This document shows, one piece after another, positions 1-9,159 of a stretch of 64,000 bases of DNA. Position 1 is the stretch's first letter, and each line of letters starts with the position of its first letter. Under the pieces are notes generated by a model. The model had not been told where the DNA came from and searched no databases. It worked only from the letters and a program-made list of their open reading frames with translations. Made by a program: the position numbers and the translations under genes. Where the stretch lies: assembly GCF_000814845.2 (NCBI RefSeq), contig NZ_CP010431.2:1550001-1614000 (forward strand), written 5' to 3'. The stretch comes from Pandoraea sputorum. Its GTDB lineage: Bacteria > Pseudomonadota > Gammaproteobacteria > Burkholderiales > Burkholderiaceae.

Positions 1-235
1 AGGCTGGCAGACGTGCGCCAGCAGGCAAACGTCCTTCGAGAATGGCGTGCTTGAGTCGCGCCAGGAGTTGCTTCTGGAGTGAGACGTTGCGTCCCGGTCC
101 CGTGGCAAGCGGGCTGTCGAACAGGGCGGCAACGTTCTCCGGTGCAAAGGCAGGCGCCGGGGGCGTCGTGTCAGCGCGTGTTTTGGCTACGGATGTCATG
201 GCACCAAGAGATTCGCGAAGAGTGGTGCTTTTCAT
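1..235 (-). CDS. MocR/PdxR-like GntR-family regulator, 5' end only
   Basis: Partial gene that runs off the left edge; only about 78 N-terminal codons are visible, read on the minus strand from the ATG at 235 (a second in-frame ATG is at 199). The end of the visible part has the start of a GntR winged helix: LQKQLLARLKHAILEGRLPA, then GARLPA. An N-terminal GntR domain directly adjacent to a divergent GNAT acetyltransferase is a common layout for MocR regulators (GntR plus aminotransferase-like domain), but the aminotransferase part lies outside the window. The family call is firm for GntR and inferred for MocR. Confidence 0.7.
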   Translation of the reverse strand, partial: MKSTTLRESLGAMTSVAKTRADTTPPAPAFAPENVAALFDSPLATGPGRNVSLQKQLLARLKHAILEGRLPAGARLPA

Positions 236-305
236 CGTACCACCGGCGCGATAACTTAGTCTGAATGATCAAAATGCCCATCCAATTGCCGGAGACGAGA
301 GAGCC

Positions 306-1031
306 ATGACCGACGCACCGAACTTCAATGACTACGACCAGCCCATCGGCCCGGCGCTGCCCGACTGGAAGCCGCGCGCTCAGCCGCCGCGCACGCCGGT
401 CAGCGGCCGGTATTGCCGTCTGGAGCCAATCGACGTCGAGCGTCACGCTAAGGATCTCTTCGACGCCTACGCCACCGCACCGGACGGGCGCGACTGGACC
501 TACATGAGCGGCGGCCCGTTTCCCGACTTCGACAGCTACTACGCCTACGCAACGAAGCTGGCGGCGTCCACCGACCCGCTGCATCACGCCATCGTCGATC
601 TGGAGACGGGCAAAGCCGTGGGTACGCTGGCGCTCATGCGCATCGATCCCGCCAACGGTGTGGTCGAAGTCGGGCACGTGGCGTACTCGCCGTTGCTCAA
701 GCGCACGCGTGCGGGGACGGAGGCACAGTACCTGCTGATGCGTCGCGCATTCGACGAGTTGGGCTATCGTCGCTACGAGTGGAAGTGCGATTCGCTGAAC
801 GCGCCCTCGCGCCGTGCGGCGGCCCGCTACGGCTTCACGTTCGAAGGGATCTTCCGTAACGCCATTGTCTATCGCGGACGCAGCCGGGATACGGCGTGGT
901 TTTCCATCACCGATGCGGAATGGCCTGCAATCAGCCGGGGCTTCGAGCAGTGGCTCTCGCCGGAGAACTTCGACGCGCAAGGCCAGCATCGTGCGGGACT
1001 TGCGGCATTGATCTCCGCTGCCCGGGCATAA
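306..1031 (+). CDS. GNAT family N-acetyltransferase (RimJ/RimL type)
   Basis: A 241-residue protein with the RimJ/RimL acetyltransferase layout. It has a substrate-side N-terminal half, then the acetyl-CoA-binding segment around YLLMRRAFDELGYRRYEWKC and the typical NAPSRRAAARYGFTFEGIFR stretch (about residues 139-185). Members acetylate amino groups of proteins or small molecules with acetyl-CoA in the cytoplasm; the substrate cannot be read from sequence. It is divergent from the MocR-like gene with only 70 bp between them, so that regulator probably controls it. A strong bidirectional terminator follows at 1051-1079. Confidence 0.88.
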   Translation: MTDAPNFNDYDQPIGPALPDWKPRAQPPRTPVSGRYCRLEPIDVERHAKDLFDAYATAPDGRDWTYMSGGPFPDFDSYYAYATKLAASTDPLHHAIVDLETGKAVGTLALMRIDPANGVVEVGHVAYSPLLKRTRAGTEAQYLLMRRAFDELGYRRYEWKCDSLNAPSRRAAARYGFTFEGIFRNAIVYRGRSRDTAWFSITDAEWPAISRGFEQWLSPENFDAQGQHRAGLAALISAARA

Positions 1032-1041
1032 CTGCGACGTC

Positions 1042-1084
1042 AAAACAAAACGGTCCGCCGGGAAATCCCCGGCGGACCGTTTTG
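1042..1084. terminator. bidirectional intrinsic terminator
   Basis: A 12-bp GC-rich stem (1051-1062 pairing with 1068-1079, 5-nt loop) is flanked by an A-rich run on the left and a T run on the right. It can therefore terminate both the acetyltransferase (plus) and the purine permease (minus), which converge here. Confidence 0.9.
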
Positions 1085-1139
1085 CTTGTTGCTTGCTATC
1101 GGAACCGTCCCAATCGACGGTGGCGATACCTCGGGCCGA

Positions 1140-2432
1140 TCAGCCCGGGAAGAAGGCGTACTTCAACACGAACAGTACGGCGATCACCCACGCTGCCGGG
1201 TGGACTTCCTTCGCACGGCCCGTGAACAACTTCAGCACGGCGTAAGAGATGAAGCCGAACGCCAGACCGGTGGCGATCGAGTACGTGAACGGCATGGCCA
1301 GCGCGGTCAGGGCGGCCGGCGTAGCTTCCGTGATGTCGTCCCACTCGACGTCGAGCAGTTCGCGCAGCATCAGGCCTGCAACATACAGCAGTGCCGGTGC
1401 GGCGGCGTACGCCGGGACCGAGCCAGCCAGCGGGGCGATGAACAGCGCGAGGATGAACAGCAGGGCAATCGTCAGTGCGGTCAGACCCGTGCGGCCGCCA
1501 GCCTGCACGCCCGAGGCGCTTTCGACGTAAGCCGTCGTGCTGCTCGTGCCCAGCAGCGAGCCGATGAAGATGGCGATGGAGTCGGCGAAGAGCGCGCGTC
1601 CCAAGCCCTTGTAATGCGTGCCTTCGAGCAGACCGGCGCGCTTGGCCACGCCCATCAGCGTACCCGTCGCGTCGAACACTTCGACCAGCACGAAGGCCAG
1701 AATCACGTGGACGAAACCGGCGTGCAAGGCACCCGGAATGTCGAGCTGGAGGAACGTCGGCGCGAGGCTCGGCGGCATGGCGAACACGCCCTGGAACTGG
1801 TTCAGACCCAGCACCATCGAGAGCACCGTCACGGCCAGAATGCCGATCAGGATGGCGCCACGAACCCGCAGCGCGTCGAGCACGGCGATCAGGAAGAAGC
1901 CGAAGATGGCGAGCAGTGCCTGCGGCGAGTGGAGATCGCCCAGACCGATCTTCGTAGCCGGGTTGGCGACGACCACGCCGGCGTTACCGAGCGCGATGAT
2001 GGCGAGGAACAGACCGATACCCGCTGCAATCGCACATCGCAACGATTTGGGCACCCCGGCAATGAGCCAGGATCGCACCCCTGTCACGGTCAGGATGATG
2101 AACAGACACCCTGAGATGAACACCGCGCCGAGCGCCTGTTGCCACGTGTAGCCCATCGCGCCTACGACCGTGAAGGCGAAGAAGGCGTTCAGGCCCATAC
2201 CCGGCGCCATGCCGATCGGATAGTTGGCGACGAAGCCCATCACCACCGAGCCGATCGCCGCTGCCAGACAGGTCGCCACGAACACGGCACTCTTGTCCAT
2301 GCCCGTCGTGCCGAGGATGTTGGGGTTGACGAAAATGATGTACGACATGGTGAGGAAGGTCGTTAGACCCGCCACCATTTCCGTGCGTACATTGGAGCCA
2401 TGCTCCTCGAGTTTGAAGAATTTGGTCAGCAA
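1140..2432 (-). CDS. NCS2 family purine (adenine/guanine/hypoxanthine) permease, AzgA-like
   Basis: 430 residues, polytopic inner-membrane protein. The N-terminus MLTKFFKLEEHGSNVRTE followed by a segment with TFLTMSYIIFVNPNIL is the hallmark of the AzgA/GhxP branch of NCS2 purine:proton symporters. Later it has the GVQAGGRTGLTAL stretch typical of the family. Length fits the family (about 430-450). Likely role is proton-coupled uptake of hypoxanthine, guanine or adenine. The exact base is not determinable. It is transcribed away from the porin upstream, 117 bp apart on the same strand, and ends at a shared terminator. Confidence 0.9.
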   Translation of the reverse strand: MLTKFFKLEEHGSNVRTEMVAGLTTFLTMSYIIFVNPNILGTTGMDKSAVFVATCLAAAIGSVVMGFVANYPIGMAPGMGLNAFFAFTVVGAMGYTWQQALGAVFISGCLFIILTVTGVRSWLIAGVPKSLRCAIAAGIGLFLAIIALGNAGVVVANPATKIGLGDLHSPQALLAIFGFFLIAVLDALRVRGAILIGILAVTVLSMVLGLNQFQGVFAMPPSLAPTFLQLDIPGALHAGFVHVILAFVLVEVFDATGTLMGVAKRAGLLEGTHYKGLGRALFADSIAIFIGSLLGTSSTTAYVESASGVQAGGRTGLTALTIALLFILALFIAPLAGSVPAYAAAPALLYVAGLMLRELLDVEWDDITEATPAALTALAMPFTYSIATGLAFGFISYAVLKLFTGRAKEVHPAAWVIAVLFVLKYAFFPG

Positions 2433-2549
2433 CGCGCTCTCCTTGTGACTTTGTTATGCCGTTGTCCGTGTGCAGCGGGGGCGCGCGCATTGTACTGCGC
2501 GCGAGCCCGTGCCACCGATTTTGTCAGGCGACTGCTTGCGTCGAGTCTG

Positions 2550-3590
2550 TCAGAACTTCATGCGCATGCCCACCCCGAAAGTATTCCCGGCATCCAGCCC
2601 GGAAACCTTGTCGTTGAGGTAGGCCGTGTACACATCGGTGCGTTTGGAGAGGTTGTAATCGTAGCCGATGGCCCACGTATTCCGGCTGGTATTGTTTGCG
2701 CCGGAATTTTTCGTGTAAGCGTAAGACGCCATCACATTCCCCCCGCCGAGCGGCACGGTAAAGCCGAGCTGGCCCCCGTTGGACGTCAGATTGCCGCCCG
2801 TGATCGTGTTCTTGATGTATTGGTACTGACCGAAAAACTTGACCACTTTGAAGTCGTACGTCAGACCGGCCTGAAGCGCTTGCTGATTGCGAAAACCGGT
2901 GATACCTGCCTGATCGTCGGGCGTCGAGTCGAACTTGACCTGCTGGTAGGCGAGCGTGGCGGCGAGCGGGCCATGGAAGTACATGGCCGCGGCACTCCAC
3001 TTGTTCTGCCCCATTTCGCCCGCCTTGTTGCCGAAGGCATAGGAGAAGCTTGCGCCCAGCCCCTTGTAGTCGGGCGTGGCGTACATCACGCCATTGTTCC
3101 AGCCCGAGTCGCCGACGATCCCTTGTCCCGCGAGACCGAGGAACGTGTGGTAGACCATCGGGCTGAAGGTGTAGGAGTCGACAAACGGGTTGAACAGGAT
3201 CGTCGACACGAAGTACGACGTGGTGAGCCGCCCCATCGTGATCGTGCCCAGCGTGTTCGATTGCAGTCCGACGTAGGCGTTGCGCGAGAAGAAGCTGTCG
3301 CCGGTGAAGCGGCCGTAGCGGCCGTTCTGAGGCAGGAAGAAGTCTTCGAGCGTGAAGATCGCTTTCAGACCGTCGCCAAGATCTTCGGCGCCCTTGATCC
3401 CCCAGTAAGACGTGGACATGCCGCCGCCGGCCTGGGTCCAAGCGCGTTCGCCGCCGGGGGCCTTGGCCGCGCCGACCCACGCGTCGACCTGGCCGTAAAG
3501 GGAAACGCTGGATTGTGCGTTCGCGACGCCCGCCGCGCCGCAAATTGCGAGGGCGAGCGTGCCCCGCAGCCAACCTGCTGCCTTGCTCAT
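2550..3590 (-). CDS. Gram-negative porin (Burkholderia OmpC-like, Porin_4)
   Basis: 346 residues. A Sec signal peptide is visible with cleavage after ANA (about residue 25), followed by QSSVSLYGQVDAWVG, the standard first strand of Burkholderia/Neisseria trimeric porins. The C-terminus ends MRMKF with the terminal Phe needed for BamA recognition. It forms a 16-stranded outer-membrane channel for small solutes. Substrate selectivity is unknown. The 350-bp gap upstream holds its promoter region and an imperfect inverted repeat. Confidence 0.93.
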   Translation of the reverse strand: MSKAAGWLRGTLALAICGAAGVANAQSSVSLYGQVDAWVGAAKAPGGERAWTQAGGGMSTSYWGIKGAEDLGDGLKAIFTLEDFFLPQNGRYGRFTGDSFFSRNAYVGLQSNTLGTITMGRLTTSYFVSTILFNPFVDSYTFSPMVYHTFLGLAGQGIVGDSGWNNGVMYATPDYKGLGASFSYAFGNKAGEMGQNKWSAAAMYFHGPLAATLAYQQVKFDSTPDDQAGITGFRNQQALQAGLTYDFKVVKFFGQYQYIKNTITGGNLTSNGGQLGFTVPLGGGNVMASYAYTKNSGANNTSRNTWAIGYDYNLSKRTDVYTAYLNDKVSGLDAGNTFGVGMRMKF

Positions 3591-3855
3591 GAATGTGTCT
3601 CCGTCTCGTTTTAGTTTGTGCGTGCCTCTGAACTGCTCTTTTCACCGAAGAGTGCAAGGGGGCACGCCTGAGTCATTGACACACTGACTTCGCGTTGCGC
3701 GGGGATCGGTGTTGCTTTGAGGCGTGATCATTATTATCAAGGTGCCTCATACGACATATCACGCGGCGTTGATACTCGTTATTCCGTTGTTGCCGTCACA
3801 CTTCGCGGGTTAACACGGGCGGTTTACCTCTTGCGCAGCGCAATTTGCGGGGGCG
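3591..3855. promoter_or_regulatory. porin upstream region with inverted repeat
   Basis: No gene is seen. An inverted repeat TGAGGC (3718-3723) and GCCTCA (3744-3749) with a 20-nt AT-rich centre lies about 130-160 bp upstream of the porin start. It could be an operator or a transcript hairpin; no promoter elements are clear enough to call. Confidence 0.3.
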
Positions 3856-3897
3856 AAAAAAAAGCGGATATCCGCGTCTCGGACGCGAATATCCGCT
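3856..3897 (-). terminator. intrinsic terminator of the hydrolase gene
   Basis: A long stem (3863-3878 with 3882-3897, one mismatch, 3-nt loop) is followed on the minus strand by a T run (A run at 3856-3862 on the plus strand). It sits 47 bp past the stop of the minus-strand hydrolase. Confidence 0.88.
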
Positions 3898-3943
3898 CTC
3901 GATCTGATGGCGGCTTCAGGCAAGCCGCCGTCGTCGACCGCGC

Positions 3944-4783
3944 TTACCGAACCGCGCGCCAACTCGCGTTGTGCGCTTCGAGCCAGTTCTGCGCGAGCGC
4001 CGGATCGCCGTGACGATTCGGATGGAACGACGGCAGCATGTACTTGAGCATCGGCCCGGTCGTGCGCCAGACGACGCCGTCGCGACCGAAGAACATCGTC
4101 GTGAATCCCCACCACGTGCTCGGCTTGAAGAGTGTGCCGTCGCGCCAGAGATTGTTGATCGTCTGCGCGTGGCTCTCCAGCCCGAACATGAACAGCACGT
4201 AGAGATACGTCAGTACCCGCTGTCGCTCGCTGCCACCCAATGCACGGTACAGGTCGAACGCCACCGCCTTGTGCTCGGTCTCTTCGGCCGCGTGCCAGCG
4301 CCACATCAGACGCATCTTCGGCTCCGCCTTCGCGAGCCAGCGGTCGTAGCGCAGTGCGCCGTCGCCGAACACCGCCGTGCAATGCTCGTAAGCAGCCGTG
4401 ACGGCGAGCATGTACATCGGCGACAGCTTGCGGCGTCGCGCCCACTGAATGCGCGACGTCGCCCAGTTCTCCCAATGATTCACCAGGCCTTGCTTGGCAA
4501 GCTGCGCGTTGTACTGGCCGTGTAGATGACGGTGCGTGGCTTCCTGTCCGATGAATTGCGCAATGTCGGCGCGCAGTTTGTCGTAACGCGCATCGTCAGG
4601 CAGACGGTCCATCGTGTCGCGCACCGAGTCGATGAACGACTGCTCGCCGACGGGAAAACTCATCGACAGCGAGTTGTAGTACATCGTGCGGTAAGCGTCG
4701 CCGCTGTGCCAATGGCGCTCGAAGCCACTGGCAAGATCGACCGTCAGCTTGCGCACGGTCAGCGCGGAAATGTCGTTGCTCAT
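3944..4783 (-). CDS. predicted metal-dependent hydrolase (COG3687 / PF10118)
   Basis: 279 residues from the ATG at 4783, preceded by AGAGAGG about 9-10 nt upstream. An in-frame start 96 bp further up lacks this and adds an arginine-rich stretch. Conserved histidine/acidic motifs of the Metal_hydrol family are visible: FIGQEATHRHLHGQYN (about residues 89-104) and RWHAAEETEHKAVAFDLY (about 165-182). These look like a di-metal ferritin-like centre. The reaction is not known for the family. It is divergent from a TetR regulator 150 bp away, which suggests local control. Confidence 0.82.
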   Translation of the reverse strand: MSNDISALTVRKLTVDLASGFERHWHSGDAYRTMYYNSLSMSFPVGEQSFIDSVRDTMDRLPDDARYDKLRADIAQFIGQEATHRHLHGQYNAQLAKQGLVNHWENWATSRIQWARRRKLSPMYMLAVTAAYEHCTAVFGDGALRYDRWLAKAEPKMRLMWRWHAAEETEHKAVAFDLYRALGGSERQRVLTYLYVLFMFGLESHAQTINNLWRDGTLFKPSTWWGFTTMFFGRDGVVWRTTGPMLKYMLPSFHPNRHGDPALAQNWLEAHNASWRAVR

Positions 4784-4933
4784 GATGGCAGACCTCTCTG
4801 GCAGTCGAGACGAACGTCCGATGCAACGAATGTGACGTCCATGACGCCGTCTCTTGAATTTCATACCGAATGTGAGCATTATTCATTTTTCAGGCGCCTT
4901 GCCGCAACTCGCTTCCTGCTCAGGTTTTTATTT

Positions 4934-5584
4934 ATGTCCACACCGAAGTCGCCCGCCACCCCGAACGCCCCGTCCGCCATGCGAAAGCGGCCGATGCAGG
5001 CACGCGCGCAGCACACCGTCGAGACCATTTTCGAGGCTACGGCTCAGGTTCTCGACGAAGAAGGTGAGGCGGCGCTCACGACCAATCGCATCGCCAAGAA
5101 GGCTGGCTTTTCGATTGGCACCCTGTATCAGTACTTCCCGACCAAGGAAGCGATTCTGCTGGCGATGATTGCGCGCGAGCGACGTCGCGTGATGGATGAG
5201 CAGAACGAATTCCTCGCCCGTGCCGTCGATGAAGGCGCAGACCCCGAGCGCGTGATTCGCGAACGCATCCGCATGCTGATCGAAGCATTCGGTTCGGGGG
5301 GACGCGTGAAGCGCTCACTCATCAAGATGGCGTGGCAGATGGACCATCACGAGAACATCATGCAGGCGATGCGCGAGGCGGCGGAGCATATCGCCGTCGC
5401 CATGTCGCGCCGCGATGCGCCGGGGATGCGTCCGCCGACCACCGCCACGGTGTTCGTGCTCACGCGCGCATTCATGGGCACGCTGCGCTCTGCGGTACTC
5501 GAAGACTCCCCGTTGCTTGGCACTCCAGAATTCGAGGACGAGCTTTACCGGTTATGCTGGGGCCTGTTGCGCGCCGACGCCTGA
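4934..5584 (+). CDS. TetR/AcrR family transcriptional regulator
   Basis: 216 residues from the ATG at 4934. The frame stays open far upstream, but the upstream part overlaps the divergent hydrolase and has no TetR similarity. The N-terminal helix-turn-helix is clear: an ATAQVLDEEG helix, TTNRIAKKAGFSIGTLYQYF recognition segment, then PTKEAILLAM (about residues 30-75). The C-terminal half is a ligand-binding/dimerization domain of unknown effector. It probably represses itself and the divergent metal-dependent hydrolase. No strong ribosome binding site is visible before the start. Confidence 0.85.
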   Translation: MSTPKSPATPNAPSAMRKRPMQARAQHTVETIFEATAQVLDEEGEAALTTNRIAKKAGFSIGTLYQYFPTKEAILLAMIARERRRVMDEQNEFLARAVDEGADPERVIRERIRMLIEAFGSGGRVKRSLIKMAWQMDHHENIMQAMREAAEHIAVAMSRRDAPGMRPPTTATVFVLTRAFMGTLRSAVLEDSPLLGTPEFEDELYRLCWGLLRADA

Positions 5585-5686
5585 TGGCACGCTCACCGGA
5601 CCGACGATAGGTTCCACCGTCGCTTCGCAGGCAAAGACGCGCACCACTTCGATAGCTCCGGCAGTTCGCACAAAGGAAGGCGTTGC

Positions 5687-7294
5687 ATGGGTGAAATCGT
5701 CAAGGCGGTCAGCATTCTGGCGGGGGGTGTCGGCATCTTCCTGATCGGCATGGCGATGATGACCGACGGCCTCAAACTCGCCGCTGGGCCTGCGCTCGAA
5801 CGCATCCTCGCCGGGGCGACGCGGACCCGATGGCAGGCCTTCGCATCGGGCGTGCTCGTCACCGCCATCACCCAAAGCTCGTCGGTCGTGACGATTGCAA
5901 CCATCGGCTTCGTCAACGCCGGGCTGCTCCAGCTCGGTGGCGCGCTCTGGCTCATGTTCGGTTCGAATCTCGGATCGACGATGATGGGGTGGATCGTCGC
6001 GGTGATCGGCCTCAAGTTCAATATCGATGCGTTCGCGCTGCCGATGATCGCCGTCGGCGTGGCGCTGCGCCTGACGGGCGCGGGCACCCGGCGCGGTGCC
6101 GTCGGCAATGCACTCGCGGGCTTCGGCCTGCTCTTCTTCGGCATCTCGCTGCTGCAATCTGCCTTCATCGACATGGCGGGCATGATTCGTCTGCCCGACG
6201 GCACCGGCCCGCTCGACGTGCTGCTGCAAGTCGTCGTGGGCTTCGTGCTTACCTGCATCGTGCAGTCCTCGGCGGCGGCGATGGCCATCACACTCACGGC
6301 CGCGCAGAACGGACTGCTGGGCGCGCAGGGCGCGGCGGCCGTGGTGATCGGCGCGAACATCGGTACGACGGTGACGGCCGTGATCGCGGCCATCGGCGCG
6401 ACGCCCAACGCGCGGCGGGCGGCCATGGCGCATGTCGCCTTCAACGTGGTGGCGGCTGTCGTGGCACTCCTTTTGCTACCGTGGATGATCCGCGCCATCG
6501 CCACCGGCATGGAATGGATGCACCGCGAAGCCGACCCCGCGATCCAGCTCGCGATCTTCCACACGACGTTCAACGTACTCGGCGTGTTGCTGATGATTCC
6601 GCTGACCACGCCGCTGTTGCACTGGTTGCAGCGTCGCTTTCGCTCGCGGGAGGAAGACGACGGGGCGCCGCAGTTCCTTGACGACAACGTGCTGCAGGTG
6701 CCGCAACTGGCCGTCGACGCGCTTAAGCGTGAAGTCGAGCGCCTTGGCGTGATCAGCCGACATATGGTGCGCGGCGCATTGACCGGTACGAGTTCCGGTG
6801 TGCTGGCCCAGTCGCACGCGTCGGTCACGCGCCTCGGCAGCGTTTGCCAGACATTCGCCGAGCGCATGAGTCGCGTGGCCATGGGCGCGGCGTCCGCCGA
6901 GCAACTGGCCGACACGCTGCGCACACTGCGCTACTACGAGAGCGCGGCAGAGCAGGCGGTGGCGGCCGCCGCGTTGCGCGACCAGACCAGCACCGCGACC
7001 GGTATGTCGGACGTCTACACAGCGTTCCTACGCGAATCGGGCGCGCTGCTCGATCATGTGGAAAGCGATGCGTGGCCGGAAGACAGTGGCGAGTCGCTCG
7101 GCACACATGCGTCGGCAATGGAAGCGGCGTATGGCGGGCTCAAGGCCAAATTGCTGGCCGACGGCGCGGCGGGCACCGTACGTATCTCCGTGATGGAGGA
7201 AGCCTTGCGGCGTTACAGCGCCCTGCGACGCGCTTTGCAGCAGACCGTCAAGGCGAGCACGCGTCGAGCGAGGGGGACCGATCCCATTGACTGA
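5687..7294 (+). CDS. Na/Pi-cotransporter family protein with PhoU-like C-terminus
   Basis: 535 residues. The membrane half contains the two inverted QSS repeats diagnostic of NaPi-II-type carriers: TQSSSVVTIATIGFVNAG (about residues 63-80) and VQSSAAAMAITLTAAQNG (about 191-208). After about residue 320 it becomes soluble and helical, resembling the PhoU-like domain fused to bacterial homologues (COG1283). Likely role is sodium-coupled phosphate export or uptake at the inner membrane, with the C-terminal domain as a regulator. It stands alone between the TetR gene and a small minus-strand ORF. Confidence 0.87.
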   Translation: MGEIVKAVSILAGGVGIFLIGMAMMTDGLKLAAGPALERILAGATRTRWQAFASGVLVTAITQSSSVVTIATIGFVNAGLLQLGGALWLMFGSNLGSTMMGWIVAVIGLKFNIDAFALPMIAVGVALRLTGAGTRRGAVGNALAGFGLLFFGISLLQSAFIDMAGMIRLPDGTGPLDVLLQVVVGFVLTCIVQSSAAAMAITLTAAQNGLLGAQGAAAVVIGANIGTTVTAVIAAIGATPNARRAAMAHVAFNVVAAVVALLLLPWMIRAIATGMEWMHREADPAIQLAIFHTTFNVLGVLLMIPLTTPLLHWLQRRFRSREEDDGAPQFLDDNVLQVPQLAVDALKREVERLGVISRHMVRGALTGTSSGVLAQSHASVTRLGSVCQTFAERMSRVAMGAASAEQLADTLRTLRYYESAAEQAVAAAALRDQTSTATGMSDVYTAFLRESGALLDHVESDAWPEDSGESLGTHASAMEAAYGGLKAKLLADGAAGTVRISVMEEALRRYSALRRALQQTVKASTRRARGTDPID

Positions 7295-7374
7295 GCGGCT
7301 GACCGGCCAACCGATTGAGCGGGAGGTGTGGTTTTCGCGTCATGCCCGTCGCTTGCGCAACGCAACATGCGTGG

Positions 7375-7560
7375 CTAGAATGACGACAGATTCTTGGCAT
7401 CCGGTGAAATCTCCACGGGTGTCACGTAAGCGTTCACGTGAATCAACGCATTCTCCGCGACAGCGGCCGGTTCTATCGGCACGTCGGTCGAGGGGCGTGC
7501 GTTCATGCGTGAACTACCGGGCAACCCATTCAGCGTTGTATCCGGTTCACTGAGCGCCAT
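7375..7560 (-). CDS. small hypothetical protein (61 aa)
   Basis: The ATG at 7560 is preceded on the minus strand by GGAGGAGG with about 8 nt spacing, one of the best Shine-Dalgarno sequences in the window. The 61-residue product begins MALSEPDTTLNG, is proline/serine rich in the middle and ends with a hydrophobic/beta-like segment ALIHVNAYVTPVEISPDAKN. No signal peptide, membrane segment or known motif is seen. The longer frame that extends upstream is arginine-rich antisense of the next gene and is not real. It is divergent from the MFS gene at 7762 with about 200 bp between. Function unknown. Confidence 0.55.
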   Translation of the reverse strand: MALSEPDTTLNGLPGSSRMNARPSTDVPIEPAAVAENALIHVNAYVTPVEISPDAKNLSSF

Positions 7561-7761
7561 AAGCGCCGTCCTCCTCCGATTTGCCTGTTTCGATACCGAT
7601 GCCCCGTTTGCGGTCGTTCGTCCGCTGGTTGGCGTCCGGTGTCCGTCGTTCGTGGCTTGTTCATCGTTCGCCGGTGTTTCACCGATGACTTCGCTTGCAT
7701 GTCGCTTGCATCTCCTTCGACACTGGCTTTCGCTGACCGGCAACCTTTGGAGCTTTCTCGC

Positions 7762-8991
7762 ATGTCGTCCTCCGCTACACCGGCCCAATCTTCGGATCAG
7801 GCCCAACCTCCCCATCAGGCGGCGGGCGCGCCCGTCAACGCTACGGCATTGCTCGTGCGCTTCTCGCTCAATGTTTTTCTCGCGTGCCTGACCATCGGCA
7901 TGTCGCTTTCCGTCGTGCCGCTGTTCGTGCACAACATGCTCGGGTATCACAACGTCATCGTGGGTTTTGCCGTGGGCGTGCAGTCGCTCGCCACGGTGCT
8001 CACCCGCAAGTTCGCCGGACGCACCGCCGATCAGCGCGGTGCACGCGTGGCGCTCATGCGCGGTCTGGTGTTCGTTGGACTGTCAGGCGTCGCGCTGCTC
8101 GCGACGAGCCTGATCTCGGTAGCCGCCGAGCCGCGTCTGGCTGTGCTGACCCTCGCCCGCTTGCTGCTCGGCGTCGGTGAGAGCCTGTGCATCACCGGCA
8201 CATTGACATGGGCCATCGGCAGTCTCGGTGCTGCGCAATCGGGCCGTGTGATGTCATGGACCGGCGCGGCTGTCTTCGGCGGATTCGCGGTTGGCGCCCC
8301 GTTGGGGCTGGCGCTCTATGGCGGTACATCGCTGGCGGGCGTTGCCGTCGCGATCTGTTTGTTGCCGCTGGCGGGCTGGGCGGTCATCTCGCGCATCGCT
8401 GCTGTCGCGCCCGCGCATCAGGCCGGGGGCGCGCTGGCGTACTCGCAGGTGTTGCGTATCGTCTTCCTGCCGGGGCTGGCGCTGGCGTTGCAGGGTGTCG
8501 GGTTCGCTGTGGTCGGTGCGTTCGTGGTGCTGTACTTCGAGGCGTCGCGCTGGACCGGTGCGGCGATTGCCTTGTCGGCGTTCGGTCTGGCGTTTGTGCT
8601 GATGCGTTTGATCGGCGGCCGCTGGCCCGAGCGCTTCGGCAATCTGCGGGTGGCGCAGGCGTCGCTCGTCGTCGAGGCCATTGGGCTGCTGATCGTCTGG
8701 CAAGCGCCCGTCGCGTGGCTCGCCCTACTGGGGACGGCGTTGGCCGGGGCAGGGGCATCGCTGATTTTCCCGTCGCTGGGCATTGAAGTCGTCAAGCGCG
8801 CACCGGCGGCCAGCCGCGGTACGAGCCTTGGCACGTATGCCGCATTTCAGGACATCGCTATCCTGACCACCGGTCCGCTCGCGGGGGCCGTGGCTAACCC
8901 GTTCGGTTATCGGGCCGTGTTCCTGTGCGGTGCGGTGGCGGCTGTGCTGGGTGTCATCGTGGTCGTGTCGTTGCGGGCGCGTCAGCGCTGA
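7762..8991 (+). CDS. MFS transporter (YhhS-like, arabinose-efflux type)
   Basis: 409 residues from the ATG at 7762, with GGAG 10 nt upstream; in-frame upstream starts add a non-membrane extension. Twelve hydrophobic segments are evident. The loop 2-3 region carries the motif KFAGRTADQRGARVALMRGL (MFS motif A-like G-x-x-x-D-x-x-G-x-R). The pattern resembles the YhhS/YfcJ (UPF0226) efflux carriers. Substrate unknown; members are often annotated as arabinose efflux or drug transporters. A large hairpin at 9004-9050 follows the stop. Confidence 0.82.
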   Translation: MSSSATPAQSSDQAQPPHQAAGAPVNATALLVRFSLNVFLACLTIGMSLSVVPLFVHNMLGYHNVIVGFAVGVQSLATVLTRKFAGRTADQRGARVALMRGLVFVGLSGVALLATSLISVAAEPRLAVLTLARLLLGVGESLCITGTLTWAIGSLGAAQSGRVMSWTGAAVFGGFAVGAPLGLALYGGTSLAGVAVAICLLPLAGWAVISRIAAVAPAHQAGGALAYSQVLRIVFLPGLALALQGVGFAVVGAFVVLYFEASRWTGAAIALSAFGLAFVLMRLIGGRWPERFGNLRVAQASLVVEAIGLLIVWQAPVAWLALLGTALAGAGASLIFPSLGIEVVKRAPAASRGTSLGTYAAFQDIAILTTGPLAGAVANPFGYRAVFLCGAVAAVLGVIVVVSLRARQR

Positions 8992-9003
8992 TCTGATGGT
9001 CGA

Positions 9004-9050
9004 TGCAGCGCCGTGCAGCCTCTCGACCCGAGAGGTCGCACGGCGCTGCA
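9004..9050 (+). terminator. strong hairpin, probable terminator after the MFS gene
   Basis: A perfect 13-bp outer stem (9004-9016 with 9038-9050) is followed by a 6-bp inner stem (9019-9024 with 9030-9035), 13 bp after the stop codon. There is no T run, so termination may need help or the hairpin may protect the 3' end. Confidence 0.6.
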
Positions 9051-9159
9051 TTCCGCCGTTCCGTAGGTGCCCGCAAACGCTAAAGGCCCATTCGATATCC
9101 GACGATCGCGCCTCAAGAAAATGTTCACGCACTGAAGGTTCGTTCCATTTAAAGCGGTG

